43,941 nucleotides of DNA. Source: Proteiniphilum acetatigenes DSM 18083. Lineage in GTDB: Bacteria > Bacteroidota > Bacteroidia > Bacteroidales > Dysgonomonadaceae. Location of the stretch: the NCBI RefSeq assembly GCF_000380985.1, contig NZ_KB905713.1, positions 1 through 43,941 of the forward strand, given 5' to 3'. The stretch's first letter is position 1. Each line of letters starts with the position of its first letter. This document shows, piece by piece, positions 1 to 8,073 of this stretch. The notes beneath the pieces were generated by a model that did no database searches, was not told the DNA's origin, and worked only from the letters and a program-made list of their open reading frames with translations. The position numbers were made by a program, and so were the translations under genes.

Positions 1-230
1 CTAAAAGACTGGGAGTCCCCGTATATTTTACAGACCCCTATTCATCGTGGCAAAAAGGAGCGATTGAAAATGCTAATAAACTCATCCGGCAATACATCCC
101 CAAGGGGGCATCATTCAAGGACTATCCCCCGGGGAGATTAAAGCAAATACAGCATAAATTGAACAATCGACCAAGAGAAAAATTAAGCTTCAGCACACCA
201 AAAGTTGAGTTTTACAAACAATTAATGTAA
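1..230 (+). CDS. IS30-family transposase, C-terminal end (5' truncated by window edge)
   Basis: An open frame enters the window (first whole codon at position 3) and stops at 230, giving about 76 residues. It reads TDPYSSWQKGAIENANKLIR followed by a QYIPKG-type stretch. This is the typical last part of the IS30 DDE catalytic domain: the Glu of GAIENANKLIR is the expected third acidic catalytic residue, and the LNNRPR and FSTP motifs near the end are also IS30-like. The enzyme would cut and join the ends of the element. It is the left boundary of this window, so the N-terminal helix-turn-helix and the first two acidic residues cannot be seen, and I cannot say whether the copy is intact. Confidence 0.85.
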   Translation, partial: KRLGVPVYFTDPYSSWQKGAIENANKLIRQYIPKGASFKDYPPGRLKQIQHKLNNRPREKLSFSTPKVEFYKQLM

Positions 231-277
231 ATTGCACTTGCTGCTTGACTCTGCTCACAGCCCATTCATAACTGGGG

Positions 278-298
278 ATTGGTTTTGAACCAATTTTT
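278..298 (+). terminator. Hairpin terminator after the IS30 transposase
   Basis: ATTGGTT (278-284) and AACCAAT (288-294) form a perfect 7-bp stem with a 3-nt loop, followed at once by TTTT. It lies 48 bp after the transposase stop on the same strand. Confidence 0.55.
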
Positions 299-385
299 AG
301 CTATCTTTGAAAATCGGGTTCTGCTGTAGAATACAGCCAAACCCTCCGTTTCTTATTTACACAAAATTTTGGACAGTGTCAAGAT

Positions 386-418
386 AAGAAAGGTTATCTA
401 TACCTAACAACCTTTCTT
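386..418 (-). terminator. Hairpin terminator after the RiPP precursor
   Basis: AAGAAAGGTT (386-395) and AACCTTTCTT (409-418) form a perfect 10-bp inverted repeat with a 13-nt loop. It lies 26 bp beyond the stop codon of the minus-strand peptide precursor, so it probably ends that transcript. There is no clean U tract. If it does terminate, nothing on the IS30 side is co-transcribed with the precursor. Confidence 0.55.
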
Positions 419-443
419 GTCTTACTTTTAGAAGAGAGGTAAC

Positions 444-710
444 TTAAAACCCACCTCTAACACTTTGCATATTAAATCCTGTAACGCATGTACATTCAAC
501 ATATCCGGTATACGAACCATCACCTCCATATGAATACTGATATCCATAATTAGAATTTGCACCAATGGTCGCAGACTGCGTACCTGATCCGGAACAATTA
601 CAATTACATGTTGGATCAGCATCCGTTCCTCCTTTGAGAGCATTCATCTCTCTTTTTTCCAACTCTACTTTACTGAGTTGGTTCAATTTTAATTTGCTAA
701 TTGTTTTCAT
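444..710 (-). CDS. GG-leader RiPP precursor peptide (TIGR04149-like), Cys-rich core
   Basis: An 88-residue peptide. Its first 28 residues (MKTISKLKLNQL, then SKVELEKREMNALKGG) are a near-consensus Bacteroidetes double-glycine leader of the type called 'natural product precursor, GG-Bacteroidales family'. The predicted core, residues 29-88, is rich in Gly, Ser, Tyr and Asn and has five cysteines in two clusters, CNCNC (35-39) and CTC (73-75). In known family members a peptidase-containing ABC exporter cuts after GG, and a radical SAM enzyme often modifies the core. No maturase or exporter is visible in this window: downstream is a terminator and an IS30 element, upstream a broken glycosyltransferase. 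The product and its modification are unknown. The overlapping frame at 428-643 is a shadow. Confidence 0.85.
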   Translation of the reverse strand: MKTISKLKLNQLSKVELEKREMNALKGGTDADPTCNCNCSGSGTQSATIGANSNYGYQYSYGGDGSYTGYVECTCVTGFNMQSVRGGF

Positions 711-1331
711 TTTAGATTTTTTGAATTAACCATTTTTTTAATAATCTCATATTGTGATAGCTAATCAAATCAAATTTATCGTAGAATACGTTCCTTCCAT
801 TTTTGTTGACATTTATTTTCTCTCTATTGTTCTCGTATCCGAACTCTAAATTCTCTATTATCCGATAAAACCGGTAACTTGAATTTTTGTCACTATTACC
901 TTCTCGTTTAAAACAAGTACCTTTCCGTTAATTATGCTGTTAGTGTTTTATTACATTGCAAGAATGCATTTGTTATCACAAGTATTAAGCTATATATTTG
1001 ACAATCCTAACTACTTTTGCTTTTCTGTCTTATGGAGTAAATTTGAGAAATACCGTTAAGACTAAATGGTTTGCAAATCTTTGAAGTAGTTTTTGATCAT
1101 GTCCACTGTTCTCTCCCATAAGGTGTAATTAAGCACACCCCAAATATACCCTTTATTTTTTTGCATTTACAATGCATTTTCCAATTTCCTTACACACACA
1201 TTGTAATTTATAATACTTCTAAATAACAATCTAAATATCTAAAACTCTAATTTTCAACAATACTTCATGTGTCTCTTTCGCTTTATATCAAATATTTTCG
1301 CTCATTGTCCTTTTATTGAGAGAAAAAACCT
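711..1331. other. AT-rich region without an intact gene
   Basis: About 620 bp that is strongly AT-rich and full of stops in all frames. The minus-strand motif CAAATTTA (771-778; TAAATTTG read on the minus strand) could be a -7 element for the peptide precursor, but I see no TTG at the right distance. The only protein-like piece is the short minus-strand frame listed at 1062-1166. The region is probably decayed coding DNA plus the precursor's leader. Confidence 0.5.
1062..1166 (-). pseudogene. Possible coding remnant (34 codons)
   Basis: A minus-strand frame, MQKNKGYIWGVLNYTLWERT followed by VDMIKNYFKDLQTI and a stop, has the composition of real protein, unlike its AT-rich surroundings. It lies downstream of the broken glycosyltransferase on the same strand, so it could be a piece of that gene's C-terminus or of a lost neighbour. 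It could also be a genuine tiny gene or chance. I cannot assign a family. Confidence 0.25.
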
Positions 1332-1764
1332 TTAGAGAAGCGAAATATCTTCAGTAACAATACCGGCCAGTCCCTGTGCATTCCATCCGATTAAAATTTT
1401 GTTTTGGTTCTCAGTATATAGAAAACATACCTCAATTTATCAATCCACTCCCTGATATGGTTCTGTGAATCACAAATCGATATATACAATTGATAATTAA
1501 TACATTCCTTGTACCGTATCTTTCCTTCCGGAAATAAGGAATAAATTTCTTACCGTTTGTCCTCAATACCCGAATACGTTTATCTTCCAAAAACGATTGG
1601 ATGAGTGTTTCAACAGGTTGGTCAGAACCATTGTCCACTATGATAATTTCAAAGTGGGAATACATTTGATTTAACACGCTTTTGAGCGTTTCCACTAAAG
1701 TTTTTTCCCCGTTATAGACAGGGATTACGATAGAGATAAGCGGGTGGTTAGTCACATTGATCAT
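1332..1764 (-). pseudogene. Family 2 glycosyltransferase, broken
   Basis: The first 68 or so residues from 1764 are a clean GT2 N-terminus: PLISIVIPVYNGEKTLVETL, then the EIIIVDNGS motif that holds the nucleotide-sugar-binding Asp, then DKRIRVLRTNG. After this the expected catalytic DxD region is missing and the frame continues with unrelated residues to a stop at 1432. Protein-like sequence reappears in other frames: CINYQLYISICDSQNHIREW in one, and NQNKILIGWNAQGLAGIV ending at 1332 in another. Intact GT2 enzymes have 250 or more residues, so this is a frameshifted and probably internally deleted copy. Glycosyltransferases can occur beside GG-leader peptide genes, so it may once have belonged to the adjacent RiPP locus. 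The GT2 identity is solid, the link is inference. Confidence 0.75.
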
Positions 1765-1795
1765 TCATAATTCAAAAATCCCATACGGATACACT

Positions 1796-3034
1796 TCAAT
1801 CACTATCTTTCAGTATCAGGCGCAGTGAATTGTTTTTGGTGACGTAATTCCATGCCCAGTTGATAAAGACGACCAGCTTGTTACGGACACTCAGGATAAG
1901 CATCAGATGCAGGAACATCCAGACCAGCCAGGCAAATCGCCCTTTGAATTTCACGAACGGAAGGTCTACCACCGCCTTGTTTCTCCCGACAGTCGCCATC
2001 GTACCAAGGTTACGGTATTCATAGGGTTTCAGGTCGGTTTTTCCTTCTACAATCTTCTGAAGGTTCTTTGCCAGGTTCTTCCCCTGTCCGATCGCCACAT
2101 TGGCCAGCTGCGGGTGCCCTTTGGGATATTTTTCGGTCTCCATATATGCCACGTCTCCTATGGCAAACACATCGTGTAACCCCTCTACCCTGTTGATCCG
2201 GTCAACCCTGATCCTGCCGTTCGGCAATACCGAATCGCCGGGGATTCCTTCTATCACGTTCCCCGTCACACCGGCCGACCAGATCACGTTACTGGTCGGG
2301 ATAACCTCTCCGTTATTAAGGGTAACTTTCTCCCCATCGTAATTCTTTACAATGGTACCGGTTTTTACGATCACTCCCATCGACCGGAGATACTCTTCCG
2401 AATATTTTTGTGCAAAACTACTCATGTTGGAAAGCGTATGCGGACTGCCTTCCAGCAGATAAACCTGTACCTTGGAGGAGTCGATATTGGGATAGTCCTT
2501 CGGAAGTATTTCCCGGGTCATCTCAGCAAAAGCGCCTGCCAGTTCCACACCGGTGGCACCTCCTCCCACGATGACTATATTGTATAATCCATCTTTTTTT
2601 TCAGCATATAACAGCTTTTCGAAATTATACAGGATGGCATTCCGCACATTGATCGCCTGATAGGTCGATTTCAGCACAAGTGAATTTTTTTCAACCTGCT
2701 CATTCCCGTAAAAATTGGTACGTGTACCGGTAGCGATCACTAAATAATCATATGGGAACCGGCCGACAGAGGTCTCTACATACTTCTCTTCACCATGCAC
2801 GGAATAGACATGTGCCAAACGGATGCGGACATCCCTTCTCTTTTGGAATATTTTTCTGATAGGAAACGAAACGGTAGAAGGTTCTATCTGCGAGGCAGCC
2901 ACCTGATAGAATAGCGGAGGGAACTGATGATGGTTGATCTTATCGATCACAATGATATCGAACAGTCCCTTTTTCAAATGATTCACGAATTGTAATCCGC
3001 CAAATCCGCAACCTATTACAACAATCTTTTGCAT
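1796..3034 (-). CDS. ndh: Type II NADH:quinone oxidoreductase (NDH-2)
   Basis: A 412-residue FAD-dependent NADH dehydrogenase that passes electrons from NADH to membrane quinone without pumping protons. It has the family's two Rossmann folds: VVIGCGFGG (residues 5-13) binds FAD and VIVGGGATGVELAG (154-167) binds NADH. The motifs VIATGT, IWSAGV and FAIGDVAYM follow in the expected order. The hydrophobic and basic C-terminal part suits peripheral binding to the inner membrane. I chose the ATG at 3034 because it is preceded by a strong GGAGG Shine-Dalgarno sequence and starts right at the FAD motif. The longer frame to 3088 would begin with TTG and adds an unlikely leader. It is a single gene, separated by a terminator from the ribosomal operon upstream. 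Confidence 0.9.
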   Translation of the reverse strand: MQKIVVIGCGFGGLQFVNHLKKGLFDIIVIDKINHHQFPPLFYQVAASQIEPSTVSFPIRKIFQKRRDVRIRLAHVYSVHGEEKYVETSVGRFPYDYLVIATGTRTNFYGNEQVEKNSLVLKSTYQAINVRNAILYNFEKLLYAEKKDGLYNIVIVGGGATGVELAGAFAEMTREILPKDYPNIDSSKVQVYLLEGSPHTLSNMSSFAQKYSEEYLRSMGVIVKTGTIVKNYDGEKVTLNNGEVIPTSNVIWSAGVTGNVIEGIPGDSVLPNGRIRVDRINRVEGLHDVFAIGDVAYMETEKYPKGHPQLANVAIGQGKNLAKNLQKIVEGKTDLKPYEYRNLGTMATVGRNKAVVDLPFVKFKGRFAWLVWMFLHLMLILSVRNKLVVFINWAWNYVTKNNSLRLILKDSD

Positions 3035-3355
3035 ATTACCTCCTTCTTCCGTTACTTTGATTGCAACGTCCTTATTTGAATTTTTCAATATGATTTACCA
3101 CGACGGCTGCCCATTTCAGGGAGTTTCACCATAGTTTCGAATAATAAACAGTTGGTAGTGCGAAAAGTTGACAGATTGAAGGTAAAAAGCAAAAAAGCGC
3201 TACAAATCACTTGCGGCGCTTTTCTTTAATGTTTAACATTTTAAAAATCACAGCTTCGCTGTAAATACATTATCGACTGAGTTTTTTAGGCCTCCGTCTT
3301 CATGACGATGTACCCACAGCGTTTCCTTTATTACGTCCTTTATCCGGAATGACAA
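3035..3355. other. Spacer between ndh and rplQ
   Basis: About 320 bp without a gene. It holds the terminator at 3193-3223, a small CAGC-TTC-GCTG hairpin around 3251-3261, and presumably the ndh promoter, for which I see no convincing TAnnTTTG motif. Confidence 0.6.
3193..3223 (-). terminator. Terminator of the ribosomal superoperon
   Basis: AAAAGCGC (3193-3200) and GCGCTTTT (3216-3223) form a perfect 8-bp stem with a 15-nt loop. Read on the minus strand the stem ends in GCGC followed by six T, a standard intrinsic terminator about 130 bp after rplQ. The plus-strand side also has a T-rich tail. Confidence 0.75.
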
Positions 3356-4072
3356 TTACGCATTATCTCTCGGAAGAGGAACTTTTTTTCCTGTGTCAGG
3401 ATTTTGTTCTTGTAACTTAGCCTCTACACTTGCCGCTATCTTTTCTTCCTCTACTTCTTGTTTGGCAGCAGCCTTTTCTTTATCGGTCTTTGCTTCCACT
3501 TCAGGAATCACATCGGTGTTCGCGGTTTCCTCAACAACAATTTCCGAAGCAGGGGCTTCTTCCTTCACGCTCTCTTCAGCTTCCTTCACCTCTTTGGTTT
3601 TGGGTGCAGAAGTTTTAGCCTTGGGAGCATCGGTAGCCACAGCATCGTCGGAAGCTTTTCTGCGTGAACGGCGGGTTCTTGTTTTCTTGGCTTTGCCGTC
3701 GCTCAACATGTTTTCGTTGAAGTCAACCAGTTCGATGAAGCACATGGAAGCGTTATCACCCAAACGGAATCCGGTCTTAATGATACGGGTATATCCTCCG
3801 GGGCGGTCTCCCACTTTCTGCGATACTGTCTGGAACAATTCCGTGACGGCAACTTTATTTTGCAGCTTGCTGAAAACTTCGCGGCGTGAATGGGTAGTAT
3901 CCTCTTTACTTTTAGTAATGAGGGGTTCTACGTATTTTCTCAATTCTTTGGCTTTGGGAACCGTAGTAAAGATGCGCTTGTGCATGATGAGCGAACTGGC
4001 CATATTGGATAACATGGCCGAACGATGCGCAGTTTTACGTCCCAAATGATTATTTTTCTTATTATGTCTCAT
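3356..4072 (-). CDS. rplQ: 50S ribosomal protein L17 with long acidic/basic tail
   Basis: Residues 1-123 are a normal L17: [20 protein letters not shown] at the start and [20 protein letters not shown] in the core that packs on 23S rRNA near the exit-tunnel side. The remaining 115 residues are low-complexity: first a basic RTRRSRRK patch, then Ala/Glu/Lys/Val repeats that look like a disordered or helical tail. Bacteroidetes L17 proteins often carry such a tail, but 238 residues is clearly longer than the roughly 120 of E. coli and longer than I expect for Bacteroides. It is the last gene of the alpha block, 8 bp after rpoA. Confidence 0.95.
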   Translation of the reverse strand: MRHNKKNNHLGRKTAHRSAMLSNMASSLIMHKRIFTTVPKAKELRKYVEPLITKSKEDTTHSRREVFSKLQNKVAVTELFQTVSQKVGDRPGGYTRIIKTGFRLGDNASMCFIELVDFNENMLSDGKAKKTRTRRSRRKASDDAVATDAPKAKTSAPKTKEVKEAEESVKEEAPASEIVVEETANTDVIPEVEAKTDKEKAAAKQEVEEEKIAASVEAKLQEQNPDTGKKVPLPRDNA

Positions 4073-4080
4073 TGCAGTTT

Positions 4081-5082
4081 TTAGTCTTTATCTAATTTGT
4101 ACTTCGATATATCCATGCCGAACGTAAGCTTCAGGCTGCTGAGCAATTCTTCAAGCTCGGTCAGCGATTTCTTTCCGAAGTTACGGAACTTAAGCAGGTC
4201 GTTTTTGTTGTGTGAAACCAGTTGTCCAAGAGTTTCAACGTCGGCAGCTTTCAGGCAGTTGAGCGCCCTTACCGACAGGTTGAGGTCAGACAATTTACGT
4301 TTCAGGAGCTGGCGCATATGGAGTACTTCTTCATCGAATTCCTCAATGCTTTCGGCATCGGATGTTTCCAGCATGATCTTGTTTTCGTCGGAGAACAGGA
4401 CAAAGTGCTGGATCAATATCTTGGCCGCTTCTTTCAACGCCTCTTTCGGTTGGATGGATCCATCGGTCTTAATCTCAATGGTGAGTTTCTCGTAGTCCGT
4501 TTTCTGTTCGATACGGTAATCTTCCACTTCAAAACTTACGTTACGGATCGGAGTGTAAATAGAGTCGATCACCAGGGTCTGCACATCGTCCGACGCGATC
4601 AATTCACGGTTTTCGTCGGCAGGCACATAACCACGTCCTTTATTGATAGTCAATTCGAGACGCAGATCTGCTTTTTTGTTCATGTGGCAAATCTCCAGTT
4701 CGGGATTCAGTACTTCGAAACCGGTCAGCAGTTTACCAATATCTCCGGCCTTAAACACTTCCGTTCCCGAAATAGCGATGCTTACTTTTTCCGTCTCAAA
4801 CTCTTCCACTATCCTTTTGAACCTTACTTTCTTGAGATTAAGGATAATACCTGTTACATCTTCTATCACGCCGGGAATGGTCGCAAATTCATGATCCACG
4901 CCCTCAATTTTCACCGATGTAATAGCGAATCCTTCCAGCGAAGAAAGCAGAATACGACGCAAGGCGTTGCCTATGGTGATGCCGTATCCCGGTTCCAGCG
5001 GACGGAATTCAAATTTACCGGAGAACGCGTCCTCCTGTAACATGATTACCTTATCGGGTTTTTGGAATGCTAATATTGCCAT
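4081..5082 (-). CDS. rpoA: DNA-directed RNA polymerase subunit alpha
   Basis: A 333-residue alpha subunit of usual length. The N-terminal dimerisation domain has [20 protein letters not shown] (27-46), the contact to beta. The C-terminal domain has [18 protein letters not shown] and [19 protein letters not shown], the helix-hairpin-helix region that binds UP-element DNA and activators. It lies 4 bp after rpsD and 8 bp before rplQ, in the conserved alpha-operon order. Confidence 0.97.
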   Translation of the reverse strand: MAILAFQKPDKVIMLQEDAFSGKFEFRPLEPGYGITIGNALRRILLSSLEGFAITSVKIEGVDHEFATIPGVIEDVTGIILNLKKVRFKRIVEEFETEKVSIAISGTEVFKAGDIGKLLTGFEVLNPELEICHMNKKADLRLELTINKGRGYVPADENRELIASDDVQTLVIDSIYTPIRNVSFEVEDYRIEQKTDYEKLTIEIKTDGSIQPKEALKEAAKILIQHFVLFSDENKIMLETSDAESIEEFDEEVLHMRQLLKRKLSDLNLSVRALNCLKAADVETLGQLVSHNKNDLLKFRNFGKKSLTELEELLSSLKLTFGMDISKYKLDKD

Positions 5083-5086
5083 GAAA

Positions 5087-5695
5087 TTATTGTTTAGAAT
5101 ATAATTCTACGATGAGTTGTTCTTTGATGTTTTCCGGAATGTCGGCTCTTTCAGGTACGTGCAGTACTTTACCGCTCATTGTACCTTTGTCCCATTCCAG
5201 CCAGGGATATTTACTGTGATTGAATCCAGCCAGTGCATTGGCCACGATCAACAGCGATTTCGATTTTTCCCTTACACCTACTACGTCACCGGGTTTCACT
5301 GTATAAGAGGGAATATTTACGATCTTCCCGTTTACTACAATATGACGGTGTGATACCAACTGGCGGGCTCCTGCTCTCGTAGGAGAAATACCCAGACGGT
5401 ACACGATATTATCTAAGCGCGATTCTAATAACTGCAACAATACCTCACCGGTAACACCCCGGCTACGTACTGCCTTCTCGAATGTAAGGCGGAACTGTTT
5501 TTCCAGTACGCCATATGTATATTTTGCACGTTGTTTCTCCCGCAACTGGATACCATATTCAGACGTTTTTCTCCTGCGTGAATTTCCATGCTGTCCCGGG
5601 GGGTAGTTCTTCTTGGAGAGAACTTTATCGGGGCCGAAAATGGGTTCGCCGAATTTACGGGCGATTTTTGATTTTGGACCGGTATATCTAGCCAT
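5087..5695 (-). CDS. rpsD: 30S ribosomal protein S4
   Basis: A 202-residue S4, an early 16S rRNA-binding protein of the 30S body. The start [20 protein letters not shown] and the S4 RNA-binding domain ([20 protein letters not shown], then [14 protein letters not shown]) are typical. It has no cysteine cluster, so it is the zinc-free form. In many bacteria S4 represses its own operon by binding leader mRNA; the spacer upstream (5696-5894) is unusually long here and holds an interspersed repeat, so a local control site is possible but not shown. Confidence 0.97.
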   Translation of the reverse strand: MARYTGPKSKIARKFGEPIFGPDKVLSKKNYPPGQHGNSRRRKTSEYGIQLREKQRAKYTYGVLEKQFRLTFEKAVRSRGVTGEVLLQLLESRLDNIVYRLGISPTRAGARQLVSHRHIVVNGKIVNIPSYTVKPGDVVGVREKSKSLLIVANALAGFNHSKYPWLEWDKGTMSGKVLHVPERADIPENIKEQLIVELYSKQ

Positions 5696-5820
5696 TTTAC
5701 AAATTAAACTTTTAAAAACTGAAGCCTAAACTGTGCAGCCGCGATTACAGAGAAGTTGTGGTGTAATCAAATCACAGCTCAAGTTCCAAGATAAATGAAA
5801 CTTAAATTATTTTTCAACAC

Positions 5821-5893
5821 GTTGCACTATTTCTCGCCATGGCATAATACAAGCAAGCTTGTTTTCTGCTCATTTGGCTTAACGAAATAGTTG
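5821..5893. repeat. Interspersed repeat, copy A (rpsK-rpsD spacer)
   Basis: The stretch containing CTCGCCATGGCATAATACAA, then GCAAGCTTGTTTTCTGCTCA and TTTGGCTTAACGAAATAG shares long words with 12483-12616 and, in the opposite orientation, with 32535-32600. It is not coding. It separates rpsK from rpsD inside the alpha block. Confidence 0.55.
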
Positions 5894-5894
5894 A

Positions 5895-6284
5895 TTATAC
5901 TTTTCTTGCTTTCGGCGGACGGCATCCGTTATGCGGAAGCGGAGTCACATCCACGATCTCAGTCACCTCAATGCCTGCGCCATGAATGGTTCTGATGGCC
6001 GATTCACGTCCGTTACCCGGACCTTTCACATAGGCTTTCACTTTGCGCAACCCCAGGTCGTATGCTACCTTGGAGCAATCTTGTGCAACCATCTGAGCCG
6101 CATAGGGAGTATTCTTTTTAGAGCTTCTGAAACCCATTTTTCCGGCAGATGACCAACTGATCACCTCACCGTTTTCATTGGTCAATGAAACAATGATATT
6201 GTTGAATGATGATGAGATATGCGCTTGTCCGACCGCGCTTACTTTCACATTTCTTTTCTTTGCTGCAACTGTTCTTTTTGCCAT
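5895..6284 (-). CDS. rpsK: 30S ribosomal protein S11
   Basis: A 129-residue S11, a platform protein near the E-site mRNA path. The motifs [20 protein letters not shown] and [20 protein letters not shown], and the C-terminal [18 protein letters not shown], are almost invariant in the family. It follows rpsM by 12 bp. Confidence 0.97.
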   Translation of the reverse strand: MAKRTVAAKKRNVKVSAVGQAHISSSFNNIIVSLTNENGEVISWSSAGKMGFRSSKKNTPYAAQMVAQDCSKVAYDLGLRKVKAYVKGPGNGRESAIRTIHGAGIEVTEIVDVTPLPHNGCRPPKARKV

Positions 6285-6296
6285 GTTACCTATCTG

Positions 6297-6677
6297 TTAT
6301 TTAGTAGCTTTTTTCTTGTTAGCAACGGTTTTCTTTCTTCCTTTACGTGTACGGGCATTATTCTTGGTACTTTGTCCGCGTACGGGTAAACCGATACGGT
6401 GGCGAATACCGCGATAGCAACCAATATCCATCAGTCGTTTGATATTCAGCTGTACTTCGGAACGAAGATCTCCCTCCACTTTGAATTCAGTAGAAATAAT
6501 CTCACGGATACGGGCTGCCTGATCATCAGTCCAGTCTTTCACTTTGATGTTCTTGTCAACTTCTGCTTTTGTCAGAATGGTGTTAGCTGCGCTGCGGCCA
6601 ATGCCGTAGATATATGTGAGCGCTACTTCACCCCTTTTATTTTGCGGCAGATCGACACCTACAATTCTTATTGCCAT
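6297..6677 (-). CDS. rpsM: 30S ribosomal protein S13
   Basis: A 126-residue S13, which sits in the 30S head and contacts the 50S subunit and P-site tRNA. It begins [20 protein letters not shown] and has the helix-two-turn-helix region [14 protein letters not shown]. The C-terminal basic tail ([20 protein letters not shown]) is the part that reaches tRNA. Confidence 0.97.
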   Translation of the reverse strand: MAIRIVGVDLPQNKRGEVALTYIYGIGRSAANTILTKAEVDKNIKVKDWTDDQAARIREIISTEFKVEGDLRSEVQLNIKRLMDIGCYRGIRHRIGLPVRGQSTKNNARTRKGRKKTVANKKKATK

Positions 6678-6711
6678 ATATTACTTTATAGTTATTTTGA
6701 TTATTACCTTT

Positions 6712-6828
6712 TTATCCCTGACGTTGCTTGAACTTGGGATTCTTCTTGTTGATAATATACAAACGACCTTTTCTTCTTACTATCTTGCAGTCGGCCGTAC
6801 GTTTTTTTAATGATGCTCTTACCTTCAT
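6712..6828 (-). CDS. rpmJ: 50S ribosomal protein L36 (zinc-free form)
   Basis: A 38-codon gene read directly: [20 protein letters not shown], then [18 protein letters not shown] and TAA. The standard L36 zinc ribbon has three Cys and one His. Here only one Cys remains, so this is the C-minus, zinc-independent form, as is usual in Bacteroides. It lies between infA and rpsM, the normal place. Confidence 0.95.
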   Translation of the reverse strand: MKVRASLKKRTADCKIVRRKGRLYIINKKNPKFKQRQG

Positions 6829-6962
6829 ACGATTAAATCTGTTTATCTTTCAGATCTTTCCGGTTCCCGAGGGCTCCTATGCCAAATCGCGACTACAAAG
6901 ATCAGAAAATTATCTATATTTTTATTCTTTTTTCACACTGTTTCAGGTTTCAAAGGCGAAAT

Positions 6963-6987
6963 TACGTATTTTTCACTACAATACGTA
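6963..6987. repeat. Perfect inverted repeat in the infA-rpmJ spacer
   Basis: TACGTATT (6963-6970) and AATACGTA (6980-6987) form an 8-bp perfect stem with a 9-nt loop. The 207-bp spacer is long for this operon. On the minus strand no T run follows, so it is not a standard terminator. It could be an attenuator, an mRNA-processing site or a mobile-repeat scar. Confidence 0.4.
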
Positions 6988-7035
6988 TCTTTTGGTCGTG
7001 TCATCTGAGACCTTCCCACTTTTCCACCTTCCTAC

Positions 7036-7254
7036 TTACTTATACCTGAACGAGATTCTTCCTTTCGAAAGATCGTAAGGAGACATTTCCACTCTCACCC
7101 TGTCACCGGGTAGTATGCGTATGTAGTGCATCCGCATCTTGCCGGAGATATGGGCGGTTATTTCATGTCCGTTTTCCAGTTCTACACGGAACATCGCATT
7201 TGATAATGCTTCGATAATTGTTCCGTCCTGTTCTATTGCTGCTTGTTTAGCCAT
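7036..7254 (-). CDS. infA: Translation initiation factor IF-1
   Basis: A 72-residue S1/OB-fold protein that binds the 30S A site during initiation. [40 protein letters not shown] and [20 protein letters not shown] are the full family signature. It follows map by 17 bp. Confidence 0.97.
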   Translation of the reverse strand: MAKQAAIEQDGTIIEALSNAMFRVELENGHEITAHISGKMRMHYIRILPGDRVRVEMSPYDLSKGRISFRYK

Positions 7255-7271
7255 GAATCAAATACTCCGTT

Positions 7272-8051
7272 TTAATTATTTTCCTGAATAAATTCAAATG
7301 TCGATAAGATATCGGCTTTACCGTTACGGATAGCAATAGTATGTTCGAAATGAGCCGAGGGCTTACGGTCTTTAGTACGTACCGTCCATCCGTCATTTTC
7401 AAAAACCACTTTCTTACCACCCATATTGATCATCGGTTCGATAGCAATACACATCCCGTTCCTGATGAGCGGGCCGATTCCACGTCGTCCGTAGTTAGGT
7501 ACTTCCGGCGCTTCATGCATCTCTCTACCGATCCCATGCCCTACCAATTCGCGTACCACGGAATAACTGTGTTTTTCGCAATAGGTCTGGATAGCCGAAC
7601 TGATATCTCCGATTCTGTTTCCTTCCTTTGCCTGCTCAATACCTTTGTAGAGCGATTCTTTTGTGATACGGAGAAGTGATTTCACCTCTTCGCTCACCTC
7701 GCCCACACAAAAGGTGTAGGCCGAATCGCCACAAAAGCCGCGCAATTTAGTGCCGCAATCGATCGATATGATATCTCCCTCCTGCAACGGCTTGTTATTA
7801 GGAATTCCGTGTACCACGTTTTCATTTACGGAAGTACAGAGTGAATTGGGAAAACCTCCATAACCCAGAAAGGTTGGGACAGCGCCATGATCTCTGATGA
7901 ATTCCTCCCCGATGCGGTCGAGTTCCAGCGTGGTGATCCCCGGCCTGATATGCTTCGATAACTCTCCGAGAGTCATGCCCACCAGCCGGTTCGCTTCACG
8001 CATAAATTCGATCTCTTCGTCAGTCTTCAATATAATCACTTTGCTATTCAT
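7272..8051 (-). CDS. map: Methionine aminopeptidase, type I
   Basis: A 259-residue type I enzyme that removes the initiator Met from new proteins. The five metal ligands of the pita-bread fold are all present: Asp98 and Asp109 (SIDCGTKLRGFCGDSAYTF), His172 (VGHGIG), Glu205 (IAIEPM) and Glu236 (HFEHT). The residue after His172 region, MHEAPEVPN, is the substrate-site strand. Placement between secY and infA is the normal Bacteroidetes order. Confidence 0.96.
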   Translation of the reverse strand: MNSKVIILKTDEEIEFMREANRLVGMTLGELSKHIRPGITTLELDRIGEEFIRDHGAVPTFLGYGGFPNSLCTSVNENVVHGIPNNKPLQEGDIISIDCGTKLRGFCGDSAYTFCVGEVSEEVKSLLRITKESLYKGIEQAKEGNRIGDISSAIQTYCEKHSYSVVRELVGHGIGREMHEAPEVPNYGRRGIGPLIRNGMCIAIEPMINMGGKKVVFENDGWTVRTKDRKPSAHFEHTIAIRNGKADILSTFEFIQENN

Positions 8052-8073
8052 CTATTCAGGTAATCCTTGGTTC

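Noticed and set aside
428-643. Second minus-strand frame over the peptide precursor
   Set aside because: It overlaps the GG-leader gene in another frame, has no family likeness and ends in non-protein-like sequence; a shadow.
970-1000. TTG-N20-TATATTTG on the plus strand, a full consensus promoter
   Set aside because: No plus-strand gene follows; the region is very AT-rich, so such matches arise by chance. A second match ending near 1053 shows the same problem.
3035-3088. N-terminal extension of NDH-2
   Set aside because: It would start with TTG; the ATG at 3034 has a strong Shine-Dalgarno sequence and begins directly at the FAD-binding motif.
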